A stretch of DNA of 64,000 nucleotides from positions 109,305-173,304 of the forward strand of contig DATBLE010000027.1 of the NCBI GenBank assembly GCA_036555585.1, read 5' to 3'. This DNA comes from DATBLE01 sp036555585. GTDB taxonomy: Bacteria; Actinomycetota; Thermoleophilia; Gaiellales; Gaiellaceae. Under the pieces are notes generated by a model, which was given only the letters and a program-made list of their open reading frames with translations, was not told the origin of the DNA and ran no database searches. Of this stretch, positions 1 to 8,682 are shown piece by piece (positions within the stretch are counted from its first letter, which is position 1; every line of letters starts with the position of its first letter). Made by a program: the position numbers and the translations under genes.

Positions 1-26
1 ATGAAGGGGATATTCACGGTCACGCC

Positions 27-1310
27 CTAGACGGTCCGCTGCTCCTCGGCGACCGCGACCACCGGTGCGCGCCGGCGCGGCGGCCTGACGTCGCGCAGGC
101 GCAGCACTGCGAACGCCGTCGCCGCCAGCCCGCACACGCCCGCGACGCCGAACGCCAGCTCGGTGCCGCCGACCTCGGCGAGCCAGCCTGCGAGCAGCCC
201 GCCGATCGGCGTCAGGCCGGCGAAGGCGAAGAGATACAGGCCGATCACGCGGCCGCGCAGCCGGTCGGGCGCGGTCAGCTGCAGCACAGACTGGCTGTTC
301 GCCGTCCAGGTCGAGAAGAAGAAGCCGATCACGAGCAGGAGCGCGCCTGCGATCGCCTCGTTGCGCACGGGCGCGAGCAGGAGCATCGCGACGCTGAAGC
401 CGCCGGCGCCGAGCACCAGCGCCTTCCAGCTCGCGCGGCTCAGCGCCGCGGCGAAGAGCGCGCCGGCGAGTGCGCCCGCGCCGAAGCATGCGAACAGCAC
501 GCCGAACACTGCCGCCCCGGCGTCGAGCGTCCTCGACGCCAGCACCGGCAGCAGGACACGGAAGTTGAAACCGGTGCAGCTGACCACCGTCACCATCACC
601 AGCACGGTCAGCACCGCCGGCGTCCGCCGCGCGTAGCGCAGGCCCTCGCGGATCGCCGCGCCCGTCTTCTCCTTCGCGGAGCTGCGCTCGACCGGAAAGA
701 GCTCGGAGACGCGCATCAGGAGCAGCGCGGTGAGCACGGCGAGGAACGAGCCGGCGTTGATCGCGAAGCACCAGCCGGTGCCGACCGCCGCGATCAGGAG
801 CCCGCCGACCGCCGGCCCCACCACGCGACCCGCGTTGAACAGCGACGAGTTGAGCGCGATCGCGTTCGGCAGCTCGGCCCGGCCGACGAGCTGGAACGTG
901 AGCGCCTGCCGGTTCGGGGAGTCGAAGACGAGCGCCGCCCCTCCGAGGAACGCGAGCACGAAGTACGGCCACGTGTGCGACACACCGGCGAAGGCGAGCA
1001 CGGCGAGCGCTCCCGCGACGACCATCGAGACGGTCTGGGTGACGATCACCACGCGCCGGTTGTCGAACCGGTCGGCCGCCACGCCCGAGAACAGTCCGAA
1101 GGCGAGGAACGGCAGGTAGCGGGCGAAGACGAGGGCGCCGACGTAGAACGGCGAGTGGGTGAGGCCGAGGATCAGCCACGGCAGCGCCGTGTCCTGCATC
1201 CACGTTCCGGTCACCGAGACGATCTGGCCGGTGAAGTACAGGCGGTAGTTCCGGTGCCTGCGCAGGCTCGAGAACGTGCGCGAGTTGAGCGCGAGCAGGG
1301 CCGCCGTCAC
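27..1310 (-). CDS. MFS transporter, probable drug or metabolite exporter
   Basis: A 427-residue polytopic membrane protein of the major facilitator superfamily. Hydrophobic segments run through the whole length, consistent with 12 helices, and a motif-A-like loop with GVAADRF and NRR lies at about residues 76-86 between helices 2 and 3. I placed the start at a GTG whose last bases form a GTGA overlap with the stop of the upstream MarR gene. A longer frame exists, but its extra 33 residues are Arg/Ala/Gly-rich and lie antisense-like inside marR. Coupling to a MarR regulator suggests inducible efflux of a small molecule; the substrate cannot be read from sequence. Confidence 0.9.
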   Translation of the reverse strand: MTAALLALNSRTFSSLRRHRNYRLYFTGQIVSVTGTWMQDTALPWLILGLTHSPFYVGALVFARYLPFLAFGLFSGVAADRFDNRRVVIVTQTVSMVVAGALAVLAFAGVSHTWPYFVLAFLGGAALVFDSPNRQALTFQLVGRAELPNAIALNSSLFNAGRVVGPAVGGLLIAAVGTGWCFAINAGSFLAVLTALLLMRVSELFPVERSSAKEKTGAAIREGLRYARRTPAVLTVLVMVTVVSCTGFNFRVLLPVLASRTLDAGAAVFGVLFACFGAGALAGALFAAALSRASWKALVLGAGGFSVAMLLLAPVRNEAIAGALLLVIGFFFSTWTANSQSVLQLTAPDRLRGRVIGLYLFAFAGLTPIGGLLAGWLAEVGGTELAFGVAGVCGLAATAFAVLRLRDVRPPRRRAPVVAVAEEQRTV

Positions 1311-1750
1311 CGCTCCTCCTCCTGGAGCAGCCGGGCGAGCGGCTCGACCGCGTCGGCGACCGCGCGCTGCTCGGCCGGGTCGAGCCCGTCCAGCCGCTCG
1401 GCGAGCCAAGCGGTGCGGCGGCGCCGCACCGACCTGAGGACGCGGACGCCCTTGGGCGTCAGCGCGAGGCGGATGCGCCGTGCGTCCTCGGGGGAACGCG
1501 TGCGGACGACCAGGCCCGCCTTCTCCAGCCGGTCGAGGTAGCGCGTCATCGACGGCGCCGAGATGCCTTCGCGCGCGGCCAGCTCGCGCACCCCCAGCTG
1601 CGGGTGGTTGCGGATCTGTGCGAGTAGCGCTGCCTGCCCGCCGGTGATCCCCTCGGCGTGCGCCTCGCGCCGGAGGTGGCGGTTGAGCATCAGCAGAACC
1701 GGGCGCAGTCGATTCGCAAGCTCGACGGAATCGACCACGCGTACGGACAT
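1307..1750 (-). CDS. MarR-family transcriptional regulator
   Basis: This 147-residue protein has the MarR winged-helix fold: an N-terminal dimerisation helix, helix-turn-helix at about residues 40-85 (LGVRELAAREGISAPSMTRY), and a wing around residues 85-100 with the typical EDARRIRLALT pattern. It precedes and overlaps the MFS gene, so the two form one unit. A perfect 9-bp inverted repeat abuts the ATG, leaving no room for a Shine-Dalgarno site. Either the mRNA is leaderless or translation begins slightly downstream. The operator position implies autorepression, relieved by a ligand. Confidence 0.92.
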   Translation of the reverse strand: MSVRVVDSVELANRLRPVLLMLNRHLRREAHAEGITGGQAALLAQIRNHPQLGVRELAAREGISAPSMTRYLDRLEKAGLVVRTRSPEDARRIRLALTPKGVRVLRSVRRRRTAWLAERLDGLDPAEQRAVADAVEPLARLLQEEER

Positions 1751-1771
1751 TTCGTTACCTATGGTAACGAA
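1751..1771. promoter_or_regulatory. Candidate MarR operator, perfect inverted repeat
   Basis: TTCGTTACC and GGTAACGAA form perfect 9-bp arms around TAT, directly adjacent to the marR start codon. Its size, symmetry and AT content match the operators bound by MarR dimers. It is the best candidate for autoregulation of the marR-MFS unit. Confidence 0.75.
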
Positions 1772-1840
1772 TCGCGAGCCGATCGTCAGGTCACCGTCAG
1801 CGCCACCTGGCGTCGCGAGCGCCGGGTTCCTGCGTCCCCG

Positions 1841-1868
1841 GCAGTGACAGGCTCGAGCCTGTCACTGC
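1841..1868. repeat. 28-bp intergenic palindrome, family copy 1
   Basis: A perfect palindrome with half-sites GCAGTGACAGGCTC and GAGCCTGTCACTGC. It lies between the marR control region and the 3' end of the BtpA gene (stop at 1870). Near-identical 28-mers occur at 45571 and 46667, so this is a dispersed family. It could act as a terminator hairpin, but it has no U-tract. Confidence 0.8.
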
Positions 1869-1869
1869 A

Positions 1870-2655
1870 CTACCCGCGGCAGAGGCGGACTGCCTCGGCG
1901 TAGGCGGCCTCGTCCGTCTCGCCGCCCCAGACGCCGCCGACCTTGAAGTCCGGCTCGCCGATCAGCACGCCGTCCGCGCGCTCGTAGAACTCCTTCACGT
2001 TCGCGAGGCCGATGCCGCTGCCGATCAGGACCGGCAGCTCCACCGCCTTCTTCACGGTGTCGAGCCGCTCCCGGGTCGGCGGGATCGGGCTCCGCGGCCC
2101 CGAGACGATCACCGCGTCGACGCCGCCGCGTTCCGCCAGGTCCTGCGCCGCGTACTCGATCGGGACGTCGAACAGCGGGTGTGCGTGCTTCACGTGCACG
2201 TCGCCGAAGATCAGGACGTCCGACCCGAGCGCCCGGCGCAGACGGGCGAGCTCGGCCGCGCAGCCCTGGACGATCCCCTGGTCGGTGACGTACGCGCCGA
2301 TCACGACGTTGCAGCGGATGAAGTCGGCGCCGCAGACGTGCGCGATCGACAGCGCCTCCGTGCACGCGTTGCGGAGGATGTTCACGCCGACGTGCATCGA
2401 CGTCGCCCGGCGCACCTCGGTGACGAGCACAGCCATCGCCGCCACCGTCGCCGCCGGCACGTGATCGCGGAAGAGCGGCACGTCGCCGACGTTCTCGACG
2501 ATGCAGGCGTCGAGGCCGGCCGACTCGAGCTTGCGTGCCTCCGAGAGGGCGAAGGCGACGAGCTCGTCCATCGAGCGGTCGTTCTGCGGCGCCGAGGGGA
2601 GCGCCGGCATGTGGATCATCCCGAGAATCGGCTTGCGCGCGAGCAGCTCGTGCAC
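1870..2655 (-). CDS. BtpA/SgcQ family protein
   Basis: A 261-residue TIM-barrel-like protein of the BtpA family. Conserved stretches include the N-terminal PILGMIHMPALP, a central ENVGDVPLF, a DVHVKHAHPL segment and a C-terminal phosphate-loop-like IGSGIGLANV. The family includes a photosystem I biogenesis factor in cyanobacteria and SgcQ-type proteins in sugar operons elsewhere. Here it follows two Gfo/Idh/MocA dehydrogenases on the same strand, 63 bp after the second, so a role in sugar or polyol metabolism is more likely than photosynthesis. The start is GTG. The reaction is unknown. Confidence 0.85.
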   Translation of the reverse strand: MHELLARKPILGMIHMPALPSAPQNDRSMDELVAFALSEARKLESAGLDACIVENVGDVPLFRDHVPAATVAAMAVLVTEVRRATSMHVGVNILRNACTEALSIAHVCGADFIRCNVVIGAYVTDQGIVQGCAAELARLRRALGSDVLIFGDVHVKHAHPLFDVPIEYAAQDLAERGGVDAVIVSGPRSPIPPTRERLDTVKKAVELPVLIGSGIGLANVKEFYERADGVLIGEPDFKVGGVWGGETDEAAYAEAVRLCRG

Positions 2656-2718
2656 GGCGGTGATCCTACGAAAGGCCGAAGGGGCCCGTCGCGGGCGGCG
2701 CTACACCCTGTTTCCCCG

Positions 2719-3882
2719 TCAGCCGATCGGAGACAAGCTCGCGTCCGAACCCACCGGCCCGCCGACAATCCGGTCGATCAGCGTCATCGTCCGGAGCGCG
2801 TCCGGGAGCATCGATGCGGGCGAGGTCGGGCGGCGTCCTGCTCGGACTGCGTCGATGAAGTGGAGATCTTGCGACCAGAGCCCGGGCCGGTATTCGGTGT
2901 CGACCGGGTCGACCGGGATCGGGTAGCTGCCCTTGCGATCGACGAGGGTGCCGTCGAGCGGGGGTTCCCACTCGACCCAGCCCTGCTCGGCGATCACCTT
3001 CAGCCGGAACTCGGGACCGTGGGTGTCCCAGAGGTCGAGCTGGACGGCGACGACGCCGGCGCCGTAGTCGTGGACGACCGCGAAGGACGCGGCCCGGTTT
3101 CCGCTCGCGGCGTTCTGCCAGGCGTGGCTGTGCACGGTCCGGGCATCGCCCATCACGTACCGGAGCAGGTCGACGCCGTGGATCGAGTTGCGGAGGTAAT
3201 ACCGGTCGTACTCCCACTCGGGGAGCCGCGCGGACAGGCGGTCCTCCGTGATCCGCCCCGGGATCTCGAGGATCGCGCCGCGGATCGGACCGAGGTCGGC
3301 GAGCGCCGCCAGCCCGTGGTCGACGATCGAGTAGAAGCGCCGGTTCATGGCGACCATGCCCCAGGTGCCGGCCTGCTCGGCCGTGCGAGCGAGCCGGGCC
3401 GTGTCCTCTGCTGCCAGCCCGGCCGGCTTCTCGAGCAGGACGGGTCTGCCGGCGGCGAGCACGCGCGCGGCGACATCGGCCATCGCGGCCATGGGCACGA
3501 CGACGACGAAGCAGTCGAGATCGTCCTGGGCGAGGAACTCGCCGGCGTCGCTGAACACGCGCTCGATCCCGTGGGCAGAGGCCGCCTCTGCCGCGCTCGG
3601 TCCGCCCGTGGTCAGCAACGCGGCGATCTCGACCTGGTCCAGGCTCGAGAGCACGCGCAGGTGCTGCCGCCCGTACTCGCCTGCGCCGACCATGCCGACC
3701 TTGACCAGACGCTTCGGGCCCGGCTGCTCCGAACGCGCCCAGCGGGGCACGCGCGCTGCCCGCCGGCTCGCTCGCGCCGCCGCCTTCTTCTCGGCCTTCG
3801 TGGGCGGCGGGGGCAGCAGCCCGAGCTTCCGCTTGAGCGCCGTCTTCGTCTTCGCGGAGAGAAAGCTCGTCGCCATGCTCAT
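2719..3882 (-). CDS. Gfo/Idh/MocA-family oxidoreductase
   Basis: A 387-residue NAD(P)-dependent sugar-type dehydrogenase. An Ala/Lys/Arg-rich N-terminal extension of about 55 residues precedes the Rossmann motif GMVGAGEYGRQH, and the family LEKPAGL segment supplies the conserved Lys-Pro. The C-terminal half is the alpha/beta substrate domain. The start is an ATG in an ATGA overlap with the upstream dehydrogenase gene, which indicates translational coupling. Two such enzymes in tandem with BtpA suggest successive oxidations of an inositol- or hexose-like substrate, but this is inference. Confidence 0.88.
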   Translation of the reverse strand: MSMATSFLSAKTKTALKRKLGLLPPPPTKAEKKAAARASRRAARVPRWARSEQPGPKRLVKVGMVGAGEYGRQHLRVLSSLDQVEIAALLTTGGPSAAEAASAHGIERVFSDAGEFLAQDDLDCFVVVVPMAAMADVAARVLAAGRPVLLEKPAGLAAEDTARLARTAEQAGTWGMVAMNRRFYSIVDHGLAALADLGPIRGAILEIPGRITEDRLSARLPEWEYDRYYLRNSIHGVDLLRYVMGDARTVHSHAWQNAASGNRAASFAVVHDYGAGVVAVQLDLWDTHGPEFRLKVIAEQGWVEWEPPLDGTLVDRKGSYPIPVDPVDTEYRPGLWSQDLHFIDAVRAGRRPTSPASMLPDALRTMTLIDRIVGGPVGSDASLSPIG

Positions 3883-4856
3883 GCGATCGGCAGCTCGAGC
3901 GCGGCGTCGTCGGGGCCGAGAGGCAGCGCAACCGGCTCGCCGCAGCGGCCGCTCGAGAGGAACGCGCCGGCGAGCACCTCCAGGCCGTCCAGTGCCTCGC
4001 CGAGCGTGCACGGGGCCGGTCCACCCCCGCCGGTCAGTGCCCGGAGGGTGGCCTCGAACCACTCGGCCGAGCCACCGTCTGCGGGGATGGTGCGCTCGCC
4101 GACGAACGCGCACGCCTCGGAGGCGGGAACCCGTACCGCACCGCGCTCGCAGACGACCTCGAGGCCGGCGCCCTCGCCGCCGCACGACCCGGACAGGTCG
4201 ATCGTGGCCGAGACACCGTTCGCGTAGCCGACCTCCAGCCGGCCGGCGGGATCGGCGAACGCCGCACCGAGGCGGGTAAGGCGCGACGTGGACGCGAGCC
4301 GTGCCGAGACGCTCGCCGCCGGTGCGCCGGCGAACCAGCCGGCGAGGTCGATCCAGTGCGACCCGATCATCCCGACCGGCTCGGGCCCGGAGCTGGCGAA
4401 CGCGATCGAACGGACCGGCCCGAGCGCGTATGCGACGTCCACCGCCGCTGCGTACATCGCCGAGCAACGACGCTGGAAGCAGACGCCTGCCCACAGGATC
4501 CGGTCGACGGCCTGCAACAAGCGGGCGGCCGCGACACTGGACGCGAGCGGCTTCTCGACGAGCAACGGGCCCTCGTACCCGGCCTCGATGAGCGTCATCG
4601 CGACCGGCACATGCCCCGGCGCGGTCGTCGACACGAGCACGAGCCCGGGATCGAACAGCATCAGCTCCGCCGGATCGCGAACGAAAGGGACGCGCAGGTC
4701 GTAGTGCAGGGCCTGCAGTCGCGCGTGCGCGGCCGGGGAGCGGTCGCAGACCGCAGCGACCTCCCACTCGCCGGGCCATCTGGAAAGTACCTCGATCTGG
4801 TCGAGCCCTCGCCGGCCCAACCCGGCGATGCAGACGCGCATCGGCGTCCCGTCCAC
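3879..4856 (-). CDS. Gfo/Idh/MocA-family oxidoreductase
   Basis: First gene of the minus-strand trio and 325 residues long. The Rossmann motif AGLGRRGLDQ lies near the N terminus and LVEKPLAS carries the family Lys. The C-terminal domain is present but shorter than in the neighbour. The true start may be the ATG five codons in (MRVCIAGLG). It diverges from the dioxygenase gene across about 100 bp that must hold both promoters. Confidence 0.87.
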   Translation of the reverse strand: MDGTPMRVCIAGLGRRGLDQIEVLSRWPGEWEVAAVCDRSPAAHARLQALHYDLRVPFVRDPAELMLFDPGLVLVSTTAPGHVPVAMTLIEAGYEGPLLVEKPLASSVAAARLLQAVDRILWAGVCFQRRCSAMYAAAVDVAYALGPVRSIAFASSGPEPVGMIGSHWIDLAGWFAGAPAASVSARLASTSRLTRLGAAFADPAGRLEVGYANGVSATIDLSGSCGGEGAGLEVVCERGAVRVPASEACAFVGERTIPADGGSAEWFEATLRALTGGGGPAPCTLGEALDGLEVLAGAFLSSGRCGEPVALPLGPDDAALELPIA

Positions 4857-4959
4857 GTGCCGATCGTACGGCGTCGAGACGACGGATTCTCAGGCACGTC
4901 TCACCTGCTCCTCTTACCGTGCCCGCCTGACGAACCGACCCGACGACGAAAGGAGAGCC

Positions 4960-5691
4960 ATGTCCAATGACCCGACGCTCTCGAGACGCGGCCTGATCGG
5001 CGTGCTCGGAGGCGGTGTCGCCTCGGTTGCCTTCGGCGCCCGGGCGCTCGACGCCTTCGGCGCAGGCGACGCGAACGTCGCCGCCTGCGTTCTCACGCCC
5101 GAGGTGACGGAGGGGCCGTACTGGATCGACGACACGCTGACCCGCCACGACGTCCGCGAGGGGAGGCCGGGGCTGCCGCTCGTGCTCGCGTTCACGATCC
5201 TGAACGCGAAGACGTGCAGGCCGATCAAGGGCGCCGACGTGGAGATCTGGCACGCCGACGCCTCGGGGAACTACTCGGGCTTCGACGGCGGCTCGGCCGG
5301 CGGTCCCCCGGGAGGCGGCGGCTCGGGCCCGCAGACCAGAACGCGCTATCTCCGCGGCCACCAGCGCTCCGATGCGCTCGGCAAGGCGACCTTCCTGACC
5401 ATCTTCCCCGGCTGGTACCGGGGCCGGACGCCGCACGTCCACATGAAGGTGCACGTCGGGAGCGCCGACCGGGTCGTCCACACCGGCCAGGTCTTCTTCG
5501 ACGAGGCGATCCAGTCGTCCGTCTACCGGAGCGGCGCGTACGCGAGCCGGGGCCAGGCCGACACCTCGCACGCGCGGGACATGATCTACGCCCGGGCCGG
5601 CGGCTCGCGGGCGGTGGTCAAGCTCGGCCGGCGGCTGCGCGGCGCGCGCGGCTACGCCGGCAGGATCGTGATCGGGGTGGCGACCACGTAG
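4960..5691 (+). CDS. Secreted intradiol ring-cleavage dioxygenase
   Basis: A 243-residue protein related to protocatechuate 3,4- and catechol 1,2-dioxygenases, non-heme Fe(III) enzymes that open catechol rings between the hydroxyls. The four ligand positions are visible: Tyr54 (EGPYW), Tyr153 (GWYRG), His159 and His161 (PHVHMKV). The N terminus has a twin-arginine signal (LSRRGLIGVLGG), so it is probably folded in the cytoplasm and exported. The start follows AAAGGAG at good spacing. A Gly/Pro-rich insert lies at about residues 108-125. It stands alone, without other aromatic-catabolism genes nearby. Confidence 0.88.
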   Translation: MSNDPTLSRRGLIGVLGGGVASVAFGARALDAFGAGDANVAACVLTPEVTEGPYWIDDTLTRHDVREGRPGLPLVLAFTILNAKTCRPIKGADVEIWHADASGNYSGFDGGSAGGPPGGGGSGPQTRTRYLRGHQRSDALGKATFLTIFPGWYRGRTPHVHMKVHVGSADRVVHTGQVFFDEAIQSSVYRSGAYASRGQADTSHARDMIYARAGGSRAVVKLGRRLRGARGYAGRIVIGVATT

Positions 5692-5702
5692 CTCCGACCG
5701 CT

Positions 5703-6908
5703 ATGGTCGCCCCGATGGCGGTGACGCCCCAGACCGGCCGTTGGGAGGAGCTCTTCGCAGCCCGGACGCGTGGCGACGTCGGCGAGGGAATCGCGTTCGT
5801 GCTCGGCTTCCTCGGGCGTCCCGACCTGATCTCGTTCGCGGGCGGCTTCCCCGACCCAAGGACGTTCCCGCGCGAGCGTGCGTCGGCGCTGCTGGCCGAG
5901 TTCGCGGCGACGGGCGAGGCGACCGCCTTCCAGTACACGCCCACCCGCGGCCTGGCGGGCACGCTCGACGCCGTCGCCGGACGGCTCGAGGCCGTCCAGG
6001 GCCGCCGTCCCGCCGACGACGAGCTCGTGATCACGAGCGGCGGCATCGAGGGGCTCGAGCTGATCTGCAAGACGTTCCTCGACCGCGGCGACTCGGTCGT
6101 CGTCGAGGGGCCGACGTATCTGGGCGCGATCATGGCGTTCCGCGGCTTCGAGGCGGAGATCGCCACCGTGCCGATGGACGAGGACGGGCTCGAGGTGGAC
6201 GAGCTCGAGCGGCTGCTCGCCGGCGGCCTGCGGCCCAAGCTGCTCTACACGATTCCCGACCACCAGAACCCGGCCGGCGTGTCGCTGGCGACCGAGCGCC
6301 GCGAGGCGCTGGTCGAGCTCGCGCGGCGGCACGGCTTCCTGATCGTCGAGGACGTCGCCTACCGCGAGCTGCACTTCGGCGAAGACGCGCTGCCGAGCCT
6401 GTGGTCGCTCGCGCCGGACACGGTCGTCCAGGCAGGTACCACCTCGAAGACCTTCCTGCCGGGCGTCCGGCTCGGCTGGGCAGCCGGGCCGGCGGAGGTC
6501 ACCGCGCAGCTCGTCTCCGCCAAGCAGAACACCGACCAGTGCTCGGGCGCCCTCGGCCAGCGGATGCTGGAGGAGTACATCCGCCGCGGCTGGATCGAGG
6601 AGCAGCTCGTGGAGTCGCGTGCGCTCTACCGCGCCAAGGGCCAGCGCCTGCTGGGCGCGCTCGAGCGCTCGATGCCGGACGGCGTCACCTGGACGCGCGC
6701 GGCGGGCGGCTTCTACTCCTGGCTGACGATCCCCGGCTGCGACACCACCGAGCTGACCGCCCGCGCGGCCGAGGCCGGCGTCGGCGTCGTCCCGGGGGCG
6801 CTGTTCTACGCCGACGGCCGCGGCGGCGAGAACGTCCGCCTCTCGTTCAGCATGGTCGACGAGTCGCTGATCGACGAGGGCATCGACCGGCTCGCAGCGT
6901 TGCTCTAG
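5703..6908 (+). CDS. PLP-dependent class I/II aminotransferase
   Basis: A 401-residue fold-type I aminotransferase of the 2-aminoadipate/aromatic transaminase group (the catalytic part of MocR-like proteins, without a DNA-binding domain). Lys249 in TTSKTFLPGVRLGW should bind PLP. Asp217 (IVEDVAY) and Asn189 (DHQNPAG) are the usual cofactor contacts. An alternative ATG four codons downstream is equally plausible, and neither has a strong ribosome-binding site. It follows the dioxygenase by 11 bp but is probably functionally separate. The substrate is unknown. Confidence 0.88.
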   Translation: MVAPMAVTPQTGRWEELFAARTRGDVGEGIAFVLGFLGRPDLISFAGGFPDPRTFPRERASALLAEFAATGEATAFQYTPTRGLAGTLDAVAGRLEAVQGRRPADDELVITSGGIEGLELICKTFLDRGDSVVVEGPTYLGAIMAFRGFEAEIATVPMDEDGLEVDELERLLAGGLRPKLLYTIPDHQNPAGVSLATERREALVELARRHGFLIVEDVAYRELHFGEDALPSLWSLAPDTVVQAGTTSKTFLPGVRLGWAAGPAEVTAQLVSAKQNTDQCSGALGQRMLEEYIRRGWIEEQLVESRALYRAKGQRLLGALERSMPDGVTWTRAAGGFYSWLTIPGCDTTELTARAAEAGVGVVPGALFYADGRGGENVRLSFSMVDESLIDEGIDRLAALL

Positions 6909-7014
6909 CACCGGCGCAAGCAACAATCGGCGCGACGTGAGAGGGTACGAGCCGAGAGGTCGTCAGGTTGCCGTGGAGGAACCACGGCTGTGCTGCGGCC
7001 GGATCGGAGGTCTC

Positions 7015-7329
7015 ATGCACGGTCGTTTCGCCAGGTACACGTACACGGGCGAGGTCGAGGAGCTCGCGCGGAAGGCGGAGGACGGACTCCTCCCGATCTT
7101 CCAGTCGCAGGCGGGATTCAAGGCCTACTCCGTTGCAGAGTCCGACGGGGAGATCATCTCCTTCAGCGCCTGGGACTCCGCGGAGGCGGCCGAGGCGGCC
7201 AACGCCGCCGCCGCGGAATGGGTCGCGGCGAACCTGTCCGGCCAGCTCGACTTGAAGGAAGCGCGGGTGGGCGAGATCTTGTTCGCGACCGCTCTCGGTG
7301 TCAGCACCAAGGCAGGCGCGACCGCGTGA
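7015..7329 (+). CDS. Small ABM-like (dimeric alpha/beta barrel) protein
   Basis: A 104-residue protein. It has the alternating strand/helix pattern of antibiotic-biosynthesis-monooxygenase-type dimeric barrels: an initial RFARYTYTG strand, a long amphipathic helix, then the AYSVAESDGEIISFSAWDS hairpin. The start ATG is chosen because GGAGG ends four bases before it. No catalytic residues are diagnostic, so it may be a stress or quinol-type monooxygenase or a non-catalytic relative. Confidence 0.65.
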   Translation: MHGRFARYTYTGEVEELARKAEDGLLPIFQSQAGFKAYSVAESDGEIISFSAWDSAEAAEAANAAAAEWVAANLSGQLDLKEARVGEILFATALGVSTKAGATA

Positions 7330-7380
7330 ACCGAGCCGACCCGCGCCGGAGGGCCGCGTCGTGGCTCCTTCGGCGCGGGT

Positions 7381-7764
7381 CTAGCCTCTGAGGTAGGAGT
7401 CCGAGCCGTCGAACCAGTCGGCGCGCGGCGGCGAGAAGATGTCGACGTCGAGCGTGTCCTCGAGCGCTTCCGCCCGGTGGGGCACATGCGGTGGGATGTG
7501 CAGCACCTCGCCGGCGTGGACGTCGAGGACCTCTGACTCGTCGTCGCCGAGCCAGAAGCGGAGTGCTCCTTCGAGGATGTAGGTGAGCTGCTCGTTCTGG
7601 TGGGAGTGCGTGGGGACGACGCAGCCTTTGTCGAGGTAGACGTGCCCGAGCGTCATCAGCTCGGCCGGGATCAGCCGCCGGTGCAGGTCCGGCTTCAGCT
7701 GCTCCTTCGGAATGTCGTCCCAGCGATAGTGGATCGCGCCCGTCCCGGATGCCTCGCTCCCCAT
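7381..7764 (-). CDS. Cupin-domain protein
   Basis: A 127-residue single-cupin protein. Cupin motif 1 is visible as THSHQNEQLTYILEG with two His and a Glu as metal ligands. Motif 2 contains HIPPHVPHRAEAL with the fourth His. Such proteins bind a divalent metal and serve as isomerases, dioxygenases or sensors. The ATG used here begins MGSEASG; the longer frame upstream is Arg-rich and overlaps the divergent gene's leader. The function is not assignable beyond the fold. Confidence 0.8.
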   Translation of the reverse strand: MGSEASGTGAIHYRWDDIPKEQLKPDLHRRLIPAELMTLGHVYLDKGCVVPTHSHQNEQLTYILEGALRFWLGDDESEVLDVHAGEVLHIPPHVPHRAEALEDTLDVDIFSPPRADWFDGSDSYLRG

Positions 7765-7903
7765 GGACGTGCATCCTCGCAGGTCTGCCGCCGGCCGGCC
7801 AAAAGGTGTGGCCAACCGAACCCGAAGACGCCTGCTGTCCTCCTTCCCGCGACATCCGGCGGATGTGATCGTGCGTAGGACAGCGAGACGGAAGGAGGCC
7901 GAC

Positions 7904-8140
7904 ATGACGGCGCAGGCATTCGACGAGCAGTGGGTGGAGCTGGCGGACCGGATGAACGACGGGCTCGACGTCCGCCTCTACTGGCACCGCGGCGACGGCC
8001 GGGTGAAGGTCACGGTCACGCGGATGCACACGGGGCGGATCGCCGAGCTTCGCGTGGCACCCGGCGACGCGATGACGGCGTTCCACCACCCCTTCGCCTA
8101 CAAGGCTCCGGCGCCGGCTCGCCAGCGGCTGCACGCCTAG
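7904..8140 (+). CDS. Small conserved-looking hypothetical protein
   Basis: A 78-residue basic-acidic mixed protein with no membrane segment or signal. I do not recognise the family. The start is supported by AAGGAGG five bases upstream of the ATG. It is divergent from the cupin gene and ends four bases before the stop of the next minus-strand gene. Confidence 0.55.
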   Translation: MTAQAFDEQWVELADRMNDGLDVRLYWHRGDGRVKVTVTRMHTGRIAELRVAPGDAMTAFHHPFAYKAPAPARQRLHA

Positions 8141-8144
8141 CCAT

Positions 8145-8678
8145 CTAGCCGCGGACCCGGCGCAGGAAGGTCTCGAGCAGGCGCTGCGCGGCCAGCAGGC
8201 CGCGCTCTCCTCCCGGCGTGCTGGTCGCGAGCACGCCGGTGTACACGCTCCGGCGGAAGTAGATCGTGCTGTAGGTCACGCCGCCCTTGGACTCCTGGTT
8301 TCCGTAGGCCTCGTCGGCGCCGGCCACCCGTGCCTTGACGTTCTTCGGGCTCGCGTGCATGTGCGCGAAGTTCTGCTTCGCGAGCGCGGCCGAGCGGGCG
8401 GGCGAGAAGTTGAGGGCCACCCCGTAGTCGAAGCCGCCCTCCGCGGTGCGCCGCCCCGCCCACTCGCAGATATATGCGTGACCGAACGTGCGGACCGCCG
8501 GTGACGTCGCCAGCGGGCCGGTCAGCACCTTCGACTTCCAGAACGGGTCGAACGAGGCCTGGAGCGCCTTGCAGGCGTTGAAGCCGCCTGCGCCGCGCGC
8601 CACGCCGGCGGAGAGCGTCGCCGCCAGCACGAGCGTTGCGGCGAGCGCGGTCGCGGCGGGTCGGGTCGTGAGACACAT
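8145..8678 (-). CDS. Secreted hypothetical protein
   Basis: A 177-residue protein with a clear Sec signal: TTRPAATALAATLVLAATLSAGVARGAGG, cleaved near GVARGAGG. The mature part has two Cys near FNACKALQ and AYICEW and no known domain. The ATG has GGAGGAG eight bases upstream, partly overlapping the end of the preceding gene, so it is translated from the same operon. Its partner upstream is an unsecreted beta-rich protein. Confidence 0.72.
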   Translation of the reverse strand: MCLTTRPAATALAATLVLAATLSAGVARGAGGFNACKALQASFDPFWKSKVLTGPLATSPAVRTFGHAYICEWAGRRTAEGGFDYGVALNFSPARSAALAKQNFAHMHASPKNVKARVAGADEAYGNQESKGGVTYSTIYFRRSVYTGVLATSTPGGERGLLAAQRLLETFLRRVRG

Positions 8679-8682
8679 CGTG

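Noticed and set aside
2719..5571. A 950-residue minus-strand frame ending in the dehydrogenase
   Set aside because: Only the last 387 residues are homologous. The upstream part is antisense to the dioxygenase and out of frame with the other dehydrogenase.
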